Source of the DNA: Henricia sp. BOLD:AAB3569 | Taxonomy: Eukaryota; Echinodermata; Asteroidea; Spinulosida; Echinasteridae | Length of the DNA: 64,000 bases | Assembly: GCA_037783545.1 (NCBI GenBank) | Contig: JBBELK010000517.1 | Location: 434,001-498,000 of the forward strand | Direction: 5' to 3' | In this document: positions 14,401-29,400 of the stretch, in pieces | Layout: every line of letters begins with the position of its first letter | Position numbering within the stretch: the first letter of the stretch is position 1 | The notes under the pieces: model-generated | What the model was told of the DNA's origin: nothing | The model's database searches: none | The model's input: only the letters and a program-made list of their open reading frames with translations | Position numbers and translations under genes: made by a program

Positions 14401-17400
14401 TCAGACAGTTGAGCATGTCTGCCTGTATCAGTGAGAATGAATGAAGAACAAAGGAACCAGTATGCTATACTGATACTCTTACTTGAAGGGCCGAGACTGG
14501 GGTATTTTGAAAAAGTGATACACTTCGGTAGTTTTTGAGGTTGACAATGACTTTTTCCAATCTGTTTTCTGGCGACAATCAAAATCAAAATTGACAGGCA
14601 ACTTCTTTCCTAATCATTTGGTGATTCATTATAGTACAGCTTAATTGCATCCTGAAATTAAACTGTCAATCCAATTTCTGGGGAACGGGACAAATTGTTG
14701 TTATGACAGCCCGGTTGTTTACAACAGAAGAGACTCTTAATTGCTGTCTGGTTTTATTATTAGGTTTCAAATGTGGAACGGTATAAAAGCATCGCCCACT
14801 TCATAAAAGCAGTCATTTCTGTTTCAGGCAGTTCTTTAGTGAGAGACAGACCCTACCAATGTTAAATCAACTTTCAGTAGAAAGACAGCTTTAACTGTTT
14901 GTTCGTAACTTCTGTGGAGGTTGCAAACTAGGAACAGTTTCTGCCATCTTATACCTTCAAGCTTTTGTGTGTAACCTGGTGATATGTGAATCTCTTGTGA
15001 ATAAAGAACCACTTGAGTTGACTATTTATCTTTAGAAAGCTGCTAATTTTCAACTGACATGCAACAAGTGCACTGAGGCTACAATCATCTTCAAACCCGT
15101 CAGTGAGTTTTCAAAGTACATGAACTAGCCAACGTGGACAATTTTAAAGGAGGCAGTTACAACTGTCTTGATCCAGGACGGTCAATCCCATTCGATTCCA
15201 GTCGTGTACACTCATTTCTGTCTGGAAAGCAGTGAAACCAAGACTCGAGCATGAATTCAACAGATGAGGAATTAGGTGTGTTTAATCAGAGACCACTGCA
15301 CACTATTGCCATACTTCTCTTGGGTCTTACAGGAGTTCTGATTGTGGTTCTCAATCCACTCTGCCTTGTTGCCCTCTATCGTGCCTCCGGCATTGATACT
15401 ACCACCAAGACATTCATGGCCTCACTCACCGTCTCTGATTTTTGCAGTGGAATCTGCTTCAGCATTCTCCACTTGTCTTTCTACATCACACAAAAGTGGG
15501 TGCTAGGGGAAGCTTTTTGTGTACTGTATGGAATTCTGGGAGTGCCATTTGTTACACTCAGCAGCACATCGTTACTCCTCTTAACTATCGATCGTTTTAT
15601 CGCCATTGTTTACCCTCTACGCTATCCGATCCTGATGACAGAGAAAAAGGCGAGACTTCTCGTAGCTTTGCTTTGGACAGTAACATTTGCTGTATTCATC
15701 ATCATGCATGGCATCTTTTTTCAATACAAAGTCTCAGAAGGTGGCCTACCTACATGCAAAACATACTGTGACTTCTGTTGGTACATCTACATTGGTATCT
15801 TATCAGTTCCATTTATAACTATACTTCTACTCTACACACACATTCTGAGAGTTGCCCGGAGACACGCTCGCCGCACAGCTATCCGTCAGAGTCATAATTT
15901 GAGCGATCCCAAGGAGCATCAACATGTGCCGCCGCCAATAAGTACCAAAGCCATCACCACAGTCGTTATCATAACAGGAGCTCTAGCAATCTGTTGGATC
16001 CCGTCAATCGCCTTCCTCTTTCTGGTTTCACAAGACATTATTGATTTAAATGACACTGGAAATGTTTTCACTGATGTGCTCTATATGACTAACGGTTGGT
16101 TGAATGTGGTCATCTATTACTGGAGGAACAGGGAGCTTCGGCAAGCACTGCACAGCTTGGTATTCTCACGTTGACGCTGACATTCACAGTTGGCTGAATG
16201 TGGTCATCTATTACTGGAGGAACAGGGAGCTCCAGCAAGCACTGCACAGCTTGGTATTCTCACGTTGACGCTGACATTCACAGCTGGCTGAATGTGGTCA
16301 TCTATTACTGGAGGAACAGGGAGCTCCAGCAAGCACTGCACAGCTTGGTATTCTCACGTTGACGCTGACATTCACAGCTGGCTTAATGTGGCCATCTACA
16401 TGTATTACTGGAGGAACAGGGAGCTTCGGCAAGCACTGCACAGCTTGATCTCACTGACATTCACAGCTGGCTGAATGTGACCATCTATTGCTTGATCTCA
16501 CTGACATTCACAGCTGAATGACAGAGGAATATTATCAATTACTTTGGCTTTAACATTAAATGAACATCGTGACTTGCATCTGACCAAACAAAATCAATAG
16601 TCACAACCAGTGATATAGGCTACATGTAGTTTTCTGAGATGTGACTAAAAATCAACATTCGGCAAAGTTACTGACAATTGAAGGTTGAGTCATTTACAAT
16701 ATATGTCATGGAATTTTCGTCACATCCCATTGTGGGTGACATGAGCTTGGCCGTGATTATTTTGTGTCGGTATCAATATGGAACATAACTTTTGTGTGTG
16801 ATCCCGACGGTTCTATTGCATTGGAAGAGAATCATAGGCTAACTTGAGGGTGGCTGTACATAAAAACCGGTATTGCAGATAACGGTTGTCAAGGCTTATA
16901 TATTTTTGGTGACAATAGCGCAAAAAAATGACTTTCTGAAAATACAGAGAATAGCCAAACAAGCCAGTAGAATCATTGGAGAAACCATTGATAGGAGTGT
17001 AATCGATTATACAAAATCAATCGCATCCACTTCATAGGTTTTATGTACCAATGAGATCTGGTAAAAGACTGAGGAGTCTGAAATGTCGCACTAGCAGATT
17101 TTAAAATTATTTTGTGCCCTTATCTGTTCGTGTTTTTGATGCCAGTCAGTAATTGTCTATTTCAGTGAGCCATAATGTATCATGTACGTGAAGTTAACGT
17201 GTTTTATTATAATATTTTTAGAGCTGTTGACAGTGCAATTTTCCTCGGTGGATGATAATAAATAAATAAATTGAAATATGTATGCATGCAAGAAAATATT
17301 GAAGCTTCAGATACAGAGCAAATTTACTTCTTTCAGTTTAATCCAAACAAGTCCCCAGGTCATCCAGGTCCCCAGTCGGTTTTAAACATACCGTTTAAGA

Positions 17401-20400
17401 CTGGCAAAACACACTTTTATTTCCATTCATTAATACCTTTTGTGTAAATCTGTAAAACTCCTAACATTCTTCCGCACTAAATGTCGCAGTTTGGCCATTT
17501 TGTATTTTCCTACATGCATTGTGCACGTTGTAAAATGTGTTGTGCGTCGAGTTGTTTTTGTTCAATCGTGCGTGTGGCATGCATTGCAGGCATATGCGTG
17601 CTGTACATGCACGTACACGGCCGGGTAAATACACTGCATTAAATTTGCTTCTGTGCATGTGTGGTTTTTATGTGCGTGCGCTTGTTCCATACGCGCTGAA
17701 ACTGACTAGGGCGTGGCCGCGAGCGAGGCTCAAACGTGTTTGAGACTGGCCGGGCCTTTATCGTCCATTTAAGACTGCCCACGTGACGTACTCTCAGCCA
17801 ATAGGGACGCGTAAACTGTCTAAGGTATTTATGAATGTTCTATAAAGAGCAAGAAATCTGGAAAAGAAGACACGAACTTCAAACAAAAAAATGGCAAATT
17901 GCACATCACTTTCATACCTGCCAACGTTGCCGAGTAAAAAAATCGGACTGTAGTGAAACTTGCAACGGTCGAGGTGGTACAAGGGTCGAGGTGGTACAAG
18001 GGTCGAGTTGATACAACTGTCGAGTTGGTACAACAGTCAAGTTGACCTAGTACTGCACCCGTTTCCATATACACAGCACATGCGGCGCGCGCGGGGAGTC
18101 AGGTCAAGTCCACTATTTACCAACTCGTCTCAAATACCACTTCGCCTAGCCCAGGTTGGACGTTGTTGTCTTCATTGCATTACGACCATCCGCTATGTAC
18201 CAGTAGTATGCGGTAAGGAGTCCAACCTGGGCTACACTTCGCCCAAGCGGCATCATGCGTGAATTAGTCTTGGTTCAAAGACGCCTTTCATGGTGCGCAA
18301 TCCAATTTGTCATTCATGCAGCGCGCACGCATGGTATATTATGCGATTCACTATGACAGCGCTAAGAACAGTACTGTGTGTGCGTCGTGATGTTGTAGCA
18401 ATATGCCTAGTCGCCAAGCACGGCCTCTGCATGCTGTACGCACAGCCAGTGCGTCAGAAATCCAATACCATCGGAGTTGTGCTTCGCAGTTGGGTTGTTT
18501 CTGGTACCAGTACAGTCGGTGGATAGGTGCTAGACTTAGTCAGCGTCGGCCACACGCAATGCATGGTGAATAGACTGTAAATTTGGTGTGCATGTGGTTA
18601 TGTGTACATGCGGTGCGATAAAAAAATCATGGTACTCTCGCTATTTTTGTTTTCCCTCCCATGTTTTCAAAAATCGTACTGTTCCGATTTGCAACAATTG
18701 TACTGTTACACTTAAAAATCGGAACAAATATGATAAAATCGAACTAGTTGGCAGGTATGCATTTTGTCCAAAAAATAGGCAAAGAATGTTTTGCGTACAA
18801 CTTTTGGGCATAGGCATAGGCATGCATGATTTAACTTTCAATTTTAGCCTGCCCGCTAGAAGTCATATAAACAGTAAATAATGTAGGATGGGTTGGAATC
18901 TATACACAGCTTACATTGACAACTTTCAGCTCCTTCAGAAGTCGTTTCAGAGCAGCTTCCAGATTAGGAGATCCAGGAACTGCTCCCACAAAATGGTAGA
19001 AGACGTGCCAGCCCTGTTCACCTCCACTGGTTGGTCACAAAAAGAAAAATGTAACTGTGATACAATTCATTATATGGATTTTTAACAGGGTTGTAACGAG
19101 TCTCCCTCTTCTCGAGTCCCAAGTCAAGTCAAACTGCCTACCCTGGTATCTCCTTGGTCAGCGCCTTGGACACAGTCACATCAGCCACCCTTGCCATGAT
19201 GGATGATTTGCCTGTACCAGGGCCTCCCAGCAGCAATAACGGTTTGTTGATACCGACACCGACCACGTGGTCCTTAATCTGACAAAAATTGACATTGATA
19301 ACAGCAATTATTAAAATGATTCTTGTTAGACATATCAGCAGTAAAATTTGACATAAAAAGGGTTTAAACAGTTGTAGGTAGTAAATTTTTCAAGAAATGT
19401 TGCTAATTACAAAAGAAACCTATTATTTTATAGAATTGGTCAGAAGTGGGCGTCTTTTTATGCTCAGTAATAGTAAAATCTCGAGGATAAGAACTGGAGA
19501 TTTCACACCCATGCGTAAGAAACTATTTTCTGTTTACAATGGGTGCAATATAAGTTCTCCTGCATAGTATTAAATTTTTAGTGTGAAAGAGTCAAAAGAC
19601 ATGAGGTGGACGTTTTAATTTCTCATTCTTGTGCACACATGAAAACGTACACTGAAGTGGCCAGTTATACAAGATACTCAAAAGATCGTCAAGAATAAAC
19701 ATTAATATACCTGCTCCAAGATGTCAGTTCTACCCAAGACTGATACGCTTCGGTTCTTCATGAAAGACTGGAATATAAAATAAACGTCAATGAAAAGTTA
19801 TAAAACTAGGAATGATGGTTTTGCACAAAAACAACGAACCTTGCCAAGACCACCTACATAGGAAAAAACTACATTTTGAGTACTATTGAGGGCACATTTT
19901 TAAGATACTGTGTTGCTAACACAAGAAGGGTCAATTTCATAAAACATGTTACGCTTAAAGATAGTATACATGATTGGTAAACTTTTACAAATAGTTTTAC
20001 TCCCCCTGTGTGATTGAAGATATGCATTATTAAAACCAACCTGAGCAAAAACCAGCTCCGTACTTCGTCCAACTTTTGAGAAAACAGTCAAAAACGGGTT
20101 TGTAGTCATTTCGCCCCAAAACCACTTCGCCCTGAACCATTTCGCCCTGAACCACGGCCTGTGCACGAAGTGGTTTTGGGGCAAAGTGGCATTTGGGCGA
20201 TGTAGTGTTTGGACGAAGTAATTTGGGGCGAAATGGCACTCGGGCGAAGTGGTTTGGTGCGACATGGCACTTGGGCGAAATGGTTTTTGGGCGAATTGAA
20301 TTTTCGTCTCATGAGACGAAAACTAATTGTTTTACTCATTTCTCAAAAACTATAGCACTTCAGACAAAACCATTTTAGGGGAAGTTTTCTACGGTCATCA

Positions 20401-23400
20401 TGTTTATATTCTGTAAGTTAGGCGTAAATCTGTGAACATTTCTGATTTTCGAGATTACCAATGATGTATACTGCCTTTAATCAACATTTTTGGATTAAGC
20501 ATATCACAAAAATTTGCACATCAAGCTTGTTGTTCTTTGATAGCGCATTCTATTATTTGCATTATGTTGTTACATCGTCGCAAAGCTGACATAGTGACAA
20601 ATATGCAATGGCTTTAACACTGCATATTCGTCACTATGTCAGCTTTGCGACGACATGTGAATACAGTAAATGTTAAAAATTACTCAGTTCTGTAATCCAC
20701 TGCTGACTGGAAACTGAATAATTTGCTTCCCAAACATATTTCTCGACACAAATTTTGATTGATGGATTGACAGTTTATTACTACCTCGTGGGCTTCTTTA
20801 GCTTGCTGATAGGGGTCCAGGTTGGTGGCTTCCAAAGGGTACTGCTTGCTGATTCGCTCCTTGAAGAACTCAAACACCTGTCATTAAATCAAACGGTTAT
20901 TCATATATACTGAAAACATTTTAACAATTTTTATTGGTCAAGAACTCTACATGGGCCATTTGACAGTCTAAAATAGATGACAGAGACCAATCAAAAAAAC
21001 AATTTCTCTAAAACCAAATGACATTACAATTTCCAAAATTATTTATTTTAACCACTTGTCGCCGGAGAATGTGTAAACAAGTTCTGGCAATCTACAGTAA
21101 CAGAGGCGGTTGACGAGTTAAAACGTCAGCTTTGCCGCCGTCTTCCACGGTCCACGATACATTTGTACACACAATGTTTTGAACTTCAACGGCTGTGGAT
21201 GGTCTGTCGGTGTAGCAAATCTCGCCCCGTGGCGGCCGCCCCAGAGTGTTGCAAAGTATGATCTTTTGGTGTGAATGTAGAAATGACTCTCAAGAGTCAG
21301 TATTTGTGGTGTTTGACCTGGGTCCTATTTCATAAAGCCCACTTAGAAATATTCCTAAATAAACATTCTTAACTCATGTTTTTTAAGATAGGAAAAATTA
21401 GATTTATTGTTCCTAAATCCACTTAAGAATGTTTTTAACTTTTATAAAAAAGTACCCTGGTCTTAATTAACTTTTGGCCAATCCCATCTACCTTTTGAAA
21501 CAAATTTGTTATTTTTGCAAAAAATAATCCTGGCATCAAATGGTTAATGAAATAAAAATACATTTTTTAAAAACTGGACAAAACGCTGAAAAATCTGGTG
21601 TGTTCAAATATAAGGCCAATGAAATTAGATTACTAGTTTCTCGTCAGCGCCCGCATGTGATTTTGACTCCGCACCAAAAAATTTCATTATGCCAAAATTT
21701 CATTATTCTGCAAAAAATGTGAAAAAATCAGATGCAAACTACTCCAAAGCGAAACGTTTCCATTTCAGTTGTGCAATCGTGATCTGTGTTTTGCAGCTTT
21801 TGTGTTTGTTCTTTTATAACCAGACATCTCCTTTGTCATTTCCCATGATTTTGTCATCTCATCTTGTTCCTTCAAACACAAGCTACCCGGTATAACTCGA
21901 TAGAATTGATACTGGCACCAAACCAATACTGGGCGAGTTTAGAGCTTTAAATGGCAGTTCGTGTATGTGTAAATGTTGTATTTTTCCTTAATTTAAATAA
22001 TGAAGAAATAATGAATAATGAAAAAAAAATCCCTCACCAAAATTTGATAAATGGTTGACGAGAAACTAGTAATCTAATTTCATTGGCCTAAACAGGCCAA
22101 TGTTTAAAATAACAACTTGAGAAAATTGTTTTTAAAAGAATTTATAATAACCTTGACCAAGCCAAAAACATGATGTATAGTCTGGTTTCAGGTTGTTTAC
22201 ATTAATAATAATAATAATAATAATTAATATAAAAAAACTCCGAATGCCGCAATAGGGCGACATTTCGGGAAGACTCTCCCCGGGGACCACCGAAATTTCG
22301 GCAAGAGTCACTCAAAATGACACCTTATTTTTCTACCCAAAGCTTCCAAAAATGGTTCCAGACCAAAGAGAAACAGCTCTAGTCCTAATAAAAATGGTTT
22401 TTGACCTAAAAAAAAATGGTTTTTGACACCAAACACCAAACACCAAAATGTCGCCCTATTGAGCATGTCGCCCTAATATGGCTTTTTTACACACAAAATG
22501 TCGCCCTATCCTAGCATTCATAGTTTTTGTAAAGCGCAAGCATCTAGCTAAAAGCTATTCGCCGCGCTATGGCATAGGATTATGTACATCCTTGTTTTGT
22601 TGCTTGTTACCGGAGTTGTGATATAGACTCGTAAATTTACCACTTGGTCCTGACTTCGAAAAGAAATCTTACATTTGCTCCAAGTGCCTTGTCAAGTCCC
22701 TTAAACTCCACTTTTCCTTGGTCGTCTACTCCCTCATACTGGCACTTGTAGAAATGTACTTGATTACTCTGCAAGAAAGAACGAGCACTTATTGACATTT
22801 TAGAGATCGTAGACAATTGGTAGAAACATTTTTGAAAAAAAATAAAAATCAAAGTGACAACTGATTTACTCAGTAAAACTAGTGTGATGCATGGGACTAG
22901 GGATGAATATTTACGGTTAATTCAGAAACCGGTTTGCAATTCATTCAGGTGTCGGTTAACCGTTCGGCCGACACTATAAGATTGTTGCTGGTGTTTATAA
23001 AAAAATAAGATGCATGTGCAATGTACACAATACTGCTAGGCCCCCAAAATAATCCCTAAACCTTTATCTGGTCAAAATTTTACTACAAAGTACGACCCCA
23101 TATAAATTTATTTCAGTTTCATGAAGTCATTACAAAATAACCGACTGAAAATTACTGTAAATTCTTTCAAATTGGGTTTCGTTTAAACGTTCGGCAAAAC
23201 CAGTTTTTCAAATTTTTTTGGTTAAACGGTTAATCGGTTAAACGGTTAATCGGTTAAACGGTTAATCGGTTAAACGGTTAATCGGTTAATCGGTTAAACG
23301 GTTAATCGGTTAAACGGTTAACCGTTTAAACGTTCCATCCCTACATGGGACACACTTCAGTTGACACTAGAAGCACGTATCGTGCCGTCATATGTTTTCG

Positions 23401-26400
23401 ATCGTCATGTGTTTTCGATCAGCAAACTTTACACTGATTTACCGCTGGACTGTACAAGATCCACCGTGGTTAGTGGCCGTTTTGCAAACGGTGAATCGGT
23501 CGCTTGTCTGTGCCTTTAACTTGCTGCAAATCAAATTACCTGGCATGAGTTATCTTTCAAACTTTGGAAAATTTGTATTTTCGGCTGAAGATCACTATCA
23601 CACTTTTGGACTTTTAATAAAGTCACTATAAGCAACTAACAATGGAAATTGGGCACACACCATTGTTAATAACAATAGTTTGTGCCCAATTTCCATTGTT
23701 AGTTGCTCATAGTGAGTGTATCATACGGACGTGTTCTTTTATCAAATATTCCACCAAAAGCATCCTCGGATCGCTCAGGGTCCCGTCTTTCATTCGTGCA
23801 GGATTGATTGCGTGATTGCCTTGCCAGCTGAAAGTTTATCAAATATTGTCTTCGTATGTGTATGTGTGGCTTACCCCAAATCGGTCTTTGAGCATCTGTT
23901 TCAGCATCTGCAGCTTAGCTGGTGCAATAGGGTTGACGTCCATAAAGTCTTTGTGGTAATTCTGTGGGATGTCCGACAAGAAACTGGAATCCCGTATCAT
24001 AAACAATGCTAAAGCCAATGAACAAGGACAAAAAGTACAAGAAAAACACTAAAATGTTGGAAACCAACAGGTACATGTACGTATCAACCTCGGCCCAATT
24101 TCATAAAACGTTTTCTGCTTGAACAAGTTTTAAGGGTGGATTCACACCGAGACTCTTCATGCATAAATTCAAGGTGCGTCACTTGAGAAAGACAAAAAAA
24201 CGTGAAGGGAATATGAAATGAAAAGATGCACAGAAAACCACAGACTCAACTTGGACGAAAAGTGTTTTTGGGATTTTGTGATTTTCAGTGTTATTTTACT
24301 TTAATTTCTATCCGCTCTGCTTTTCCTCATAGCAACGCGCATCAAATTTATGTGCAAAAAATATCGGTGTCAATTCAACCAAAATATACATGTAGCACAA
24401 AAATTTGCCCAAGTGCAAATGTATTTAACAATCCATTTGTAGTGCACAATGTTTTTGTAGTGCAAACAGATGATGTGGCCCGACACAATTATAAGAAAAA
24501 TGTTTCAACAAAGATTTTTTTCTTTTTTAATCAATTGATGACACCCACTTACAGTTAAAGTTGTCCTTTCTGTAAGCCCCATGCATAATCTCCATCTCCG
24601 TCACTGACAAACCGTGGATCCAGCGATAGTCAGCAGCAATGGATTCTGGGATTTCCCTTTGGTTTGGAATCCAGCCGCAGCGTTCACTGTGTGAATAATC
24701 AAGAAATTAATCTGAAGGAATTAATCTGAACCTGCCTAAAGACTACAGATAGGGGCCATCCATAAAGTACGTACAATGTAGGCATGAAATGCCGACTTTT
24801 TAGACCACCCCTCACCCCCTGTACGCATGGCGTACGCAGTGGCTCCAACCCCCTCTCCCCCATGTACGCATACGCATTCCATATACAATGTATACCTCGC
24901 CATTGGTAAGCATTGGTAAATGGTTCAGTACTACATGTATAGTGCTATATACTACTACTAGTACGATTCGCATGTCGCCTCCAAAGATTTAATGGAAAAA
25001 CCTAATTTGAGGAGTGAGAAAAATGTGAGATGTGTGAGAAAAATGTGTTTTGTACATAAGGTCTGAAGCCATGGTCAACTTTTCCATCCTTTCCTGATTT
25101 ACTAAAAGCCAAATTTCGGTTTGCGTACATACACATTGGCTTAGACACCCCCCCACCCCCTCTCCCCATACGCATGGTGTACGCAATGTCAACAACCCCC
25201 CTCCCCTCCTCCGTGCATACGTACTTTATGGATGGTTCCATACAGTACTCACCACTTGCACGGTCATGTTTAAAACGAGGCTTTCCAGGCATACATCACA
25301 TTTTACAATGGACAATAGTCAACGTCACAGCAACCGACATGGTAACGACACGAGGGACTCATTGTTCATATGCATGGAAAGCCTCGCTGTTTTACCAATA
25401 TGGCAGTATCGTGCACTACCATGCAAGTAGTGAAGAGGTACTGAAAAAGGTTTAAAATGTTATGGTCCTGGCAGGTATTCTCAATACGTATTGATTGCTT
25501 TCGATGACGTAGAACATCCGGGAATGTGTGGTGGGCAACAGTCACGCGCGTACACGCGCGCGCCAATAGACGCACATGAACACGCGTTAAAATACTCACC
25601 AGCGTATTTTCATTCGAAGATGCCGCACGCGAGCGTTGTGATACGTTCAAATTATTGAGCATGCACTCGGCTTGTAAAAACTAAAGTGCTTTTAGTTGAT
25701 CGCGATTTTTAGGCTGAAGAAATGCGTTTTTTGTCTTTCTCGATACAACAGCCATGGCGCAACAACATAAAGCAAGGTCAAGCAACAGAGGTAAGTGCAA
25801 CCAATGCGCTTTTCTTGCTCTTTTTGCCGGTTATTACTCGAGCCACGTGGGTCATGAAAAATGCCCACCAAAATGGTGGATGGAAGGGGTGACGTCACCG
25901 GAAAGCAATCAATTGCATCTAAAGCAATTATCCCACTTCAAAGGCGGTGCACCTACCATTCAAAAATGGGGATGGATGGATTATGTGACTTTGATGTTTA
26001 AAGTCCATATTTATGTACATGTAGCACGTGACTGTCCTCCAAAATGTCAACTTGTTCATTCTTTGACTGTGGAATACCATGCAGCCATATAGTGCTTTAC
26101 AAAATAATGACATTAAATACAGTGGCAATATGTTTAAATACAGCCATTCAATGAGCGGTTTTGGTTGCAGCACAGCTATAACTATTGAACATGCCTTGGG
26201 GATGAAAAGGCTGATGAAAAGGTTGTGTTATGTTCCAGGATTGTAGGCGAGTCCATCACAAGTCTATCACAAGTCCAGAGCCGATAAAATTGAACGAAGA
26301 TCCAGAGACTTGTGGTGAACTTGCTTTTTTGTGATAGACTCGACTACAACCCTGTTATGTTCACAGCATTTTTTGAAGCATATCATGCATTGATAATTAG

Positions 26401-29400
26401 AAGTAACGTCACAAATCAAAAATGGGGTTTGAAGAAAATAAAATCGGATGGTCCTCGGAATTCGAACCGAGACCTCTGCCACACCGGGCTGATGCTCTTC
26501 CAGCGGAGCTATGAGGCACAGTGATATACAGTGATATAAAGCAATTGCTATATATTCAGCCCATTGTCTGCTAGCATAAGGTACATGTAGGCCTGTGCAA
26601 AGCATGACACAACATGCATTTTTATAGTAACAAATCAAAAACGTTTTTCACTTGAAGCTCAAATGTTCAGTTGAAAACTAAACGCGGGGGTGTTTGCAAA
26701 ATGTCACATTTCACGGTGGTTTTCTGAACATACATGTAGTGCAATCTCTTCGAGGAAATTTATGACCCTGCAATTGCTATATTTAGAGAAGTTTGTACCA
26801 ACTTCTCAGTTGTTCAAATCTTGTGGCTTGTACCGGTATACAAAAACAATTTGCAGTTTGCACATGTTCAGCTCAATATCTTTTCTTTCTTGGGATCAGT
26901 TCTCCTTTAAACATGACTAAATATTGGGGGAAAAGTTGCAATGGTTCTGGTTTTTATATCCACTACACCACTTCAACCAACTGAGGTCCTTGAGATTTTA
27001 TAAGCAATGATTTGAGTGATTTTAACTGTTGCATTCATGCAACATAAGGCAACATAAGGCAACATAACCCATTAGTAATGTAAACCGGGTCTACACAGGC
27101 AAACACCTGCAAACATTTTGTTTGAAAACATCACCAAACATGTTTGCTGATGTTTTTCTGTGTGTCTACATTGGCAAACAGAAGCAAACTTCTTGAACGG
27201 TCACGTGATCACGATTGGCTGGCTCAAATCACATGACCTGAAACTGGTTCCTGATTGGTTCAGACATAAGACATGAGCAAACAGATGTTTGTCAATACAT
27301 GTAGCTGCATGTTTAAACACCGGCAAACACGGTTTGGTGAAGTTTGCTGTTGTTTGCTAATGTTTTGTGGGCTGTCCACACCTGCAAACTTTTCTGAAAA
27401 ACACGTAATGTGAAATGTGAAATGTGTGCCAGTGTAGATGGGGTTTAAAGTTATTAGTTGTTAATCTTCAAACAACATGCTACAATTATTTATCCCAACC
27501 ACCTGATAATATTCAAGAGAATTAAACAATTTTACAGTTAGTGTTGAGTACATCTCAAGAACAAAACATTTGTTGGTCAATTTTCGCATCAAGTCCAAAA
27601 GTACACGGCTATAACTTACATTTGTTGCTCAGCCTCAGAACTGACAGTTGGGAGAACTTACACCGTGTTTACACTCAAACCAGCAAAGGTGGATACAGAC
27701 CCAGCATTTTTATTGCGACCGCAAAACTGAACATTTGCCGCATTTACACAACTCTTGTTTCGGCTTCAACTCACCTTCAAAAACCGCAAAAGTCACCACT
27801 AATTGTAACAGTAGCGCATGCGTGAGCTGTTAGGTGTTGCGGCACTGGTGCCAGATTAGTCAATTAAATCTGCTACACGGCAGGTACCGCCCCAAGGACA
27901 CTCAAATTGCCGAATCTGTACTCGGGTAGCGTTTACACTACAAGCGACCTTGACGATTGCGGGGTTCAAACCCGCAATTGCGGGGTTCAACCCTACCCCA
28001 AAGGTGACTTGAAAAAGGCGAATCAGACCCGGGTCTGATCCGCCTTTTTCAATATACCATTTGCGTTTACACTTAGCGCCTACCCGGCTTCAACTCGCCT
28101 TTTTGGAAATTGCCGAGTTCGATTCGGCAAAGGCGAATCGAGTGTAAACGGGCCTTGAGTTGTGTGATTCAGTTAGTAATAAATAAAATGTGAACAGTAT
28201 TCATAATGTAGACCAGATCTTTGGTCTACTAAAAGTCAAAATAAAATTAGTTTGAAGTATCTCATTGAAGGGTTTATCCCTCTGTAGGGCTTGCTAAGCT
28301 CACGTGATAGCCAATCCCAATCTGTGAGGAACAACTGCACTACCGTGATTCAAAACTACCAGTTGGCTTCACACATGTAGCTCAATTGGTAGGGCGTCTG
28401 CATGTAATTAAGCACAAGGTCCGCGGTTCGAATCCCGGTGCAGCCAAGTTGCTTTTTACTGCATCTAGATTTCCCAAGCTCATGGACATTTGTCCTCAGT
28501 GTATCGAATTTATTCACCTCGGCGGTCCCTGGGTCATGATAATCCCTAAAAATATAATCACTTATTCATACTAAAACTTAAGCTTCAACATTATTCTTTA
28601 GTAATGTAATGTTGCTGTTTCCAATCATGTAATCTCTTATGGATTTAGTCAGGCTGTTAACCCTTCAATACAGACCATGCACAGGTATGAGCAGGGGCCA
28701 ATTTCATAAAGCTGTTAAGCAAAAAAATTTGCTTAATCCAAAATTTGTTTGCTTCATAAAAATGAGTTTTTAGCAAAATCTCATGTGATGTGTATTACAA
28801 TTGACTGGTGTTCTGCTATTTTGGCTAAAAATGCAAGTTGACATACAATTTGGACTATTAACCCATTTTTATAAAGCAAACAAATTTTGGATAAAGTAAA
28901 TTTTGTTGTTAAACAGCTTTATGAAATTGGCCCCAGTACACAAAGGGGTTGATTTCAATGGAGAAACAAAATGTGAAGTGAAAAAATATAAAAATGTTAA
29001 TTATTTACAGAGAAAACACTGCAGTGAATTCAGAACTTCCTACCCAAGGCTGGTTCTACTGGAAACAAATGCAGGGAAAGAGACGGGCTGAAACAGGAAA
29101 AGAAATGAGAAAAATACACTGATGGCCAACATTGACTGACTGAAAACTGACTTATGGAATAGACCTGAAACACTAACATAACGGTTTGTTTACATGCACG
29201 CATATCTATGGGGGAGTCTCAGGGTATCAAACGACATAAAGGCCCATTGTATCATTTGCAATGACCCAATTTTGTTTTTCATGAGTTGACAAGAAAAACC
29301 TTACTCAAAGTGTTGATAGCAATGATAACAAACACCACATGAATTTATTTCCGTCCAAAATGGTATTTCATGCTGGAAATTGACAACCGAAGGTGGTTTT

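Noticed and set aside
25754-26092. A 112-codon open frame starting MAQQHKARSSNRGKCNQC
   Set aside because: The same region is repeated with frameshifts at about 31930-32500 and, inverted, near 60250-60320, so it is an interspersed repeat rather than a gene.
26450-26522. A tRNA gene
   Set aside because: D and T arms are present but the acceptor strands do not pair and the anticodon stem is imperfect. It matches SINE heads elsewhere in the window.
29012-29095. A patch conserved between left (29012-29095) and right (62664-62745) arms and preceded by CTGTTTCAG, looking like exon 4
   Set aside because: The two arms differ by indels that are not multiples of three, the required phase gives a stop, and the true exon 4 with GWIPNQ is found at 24553-24686.
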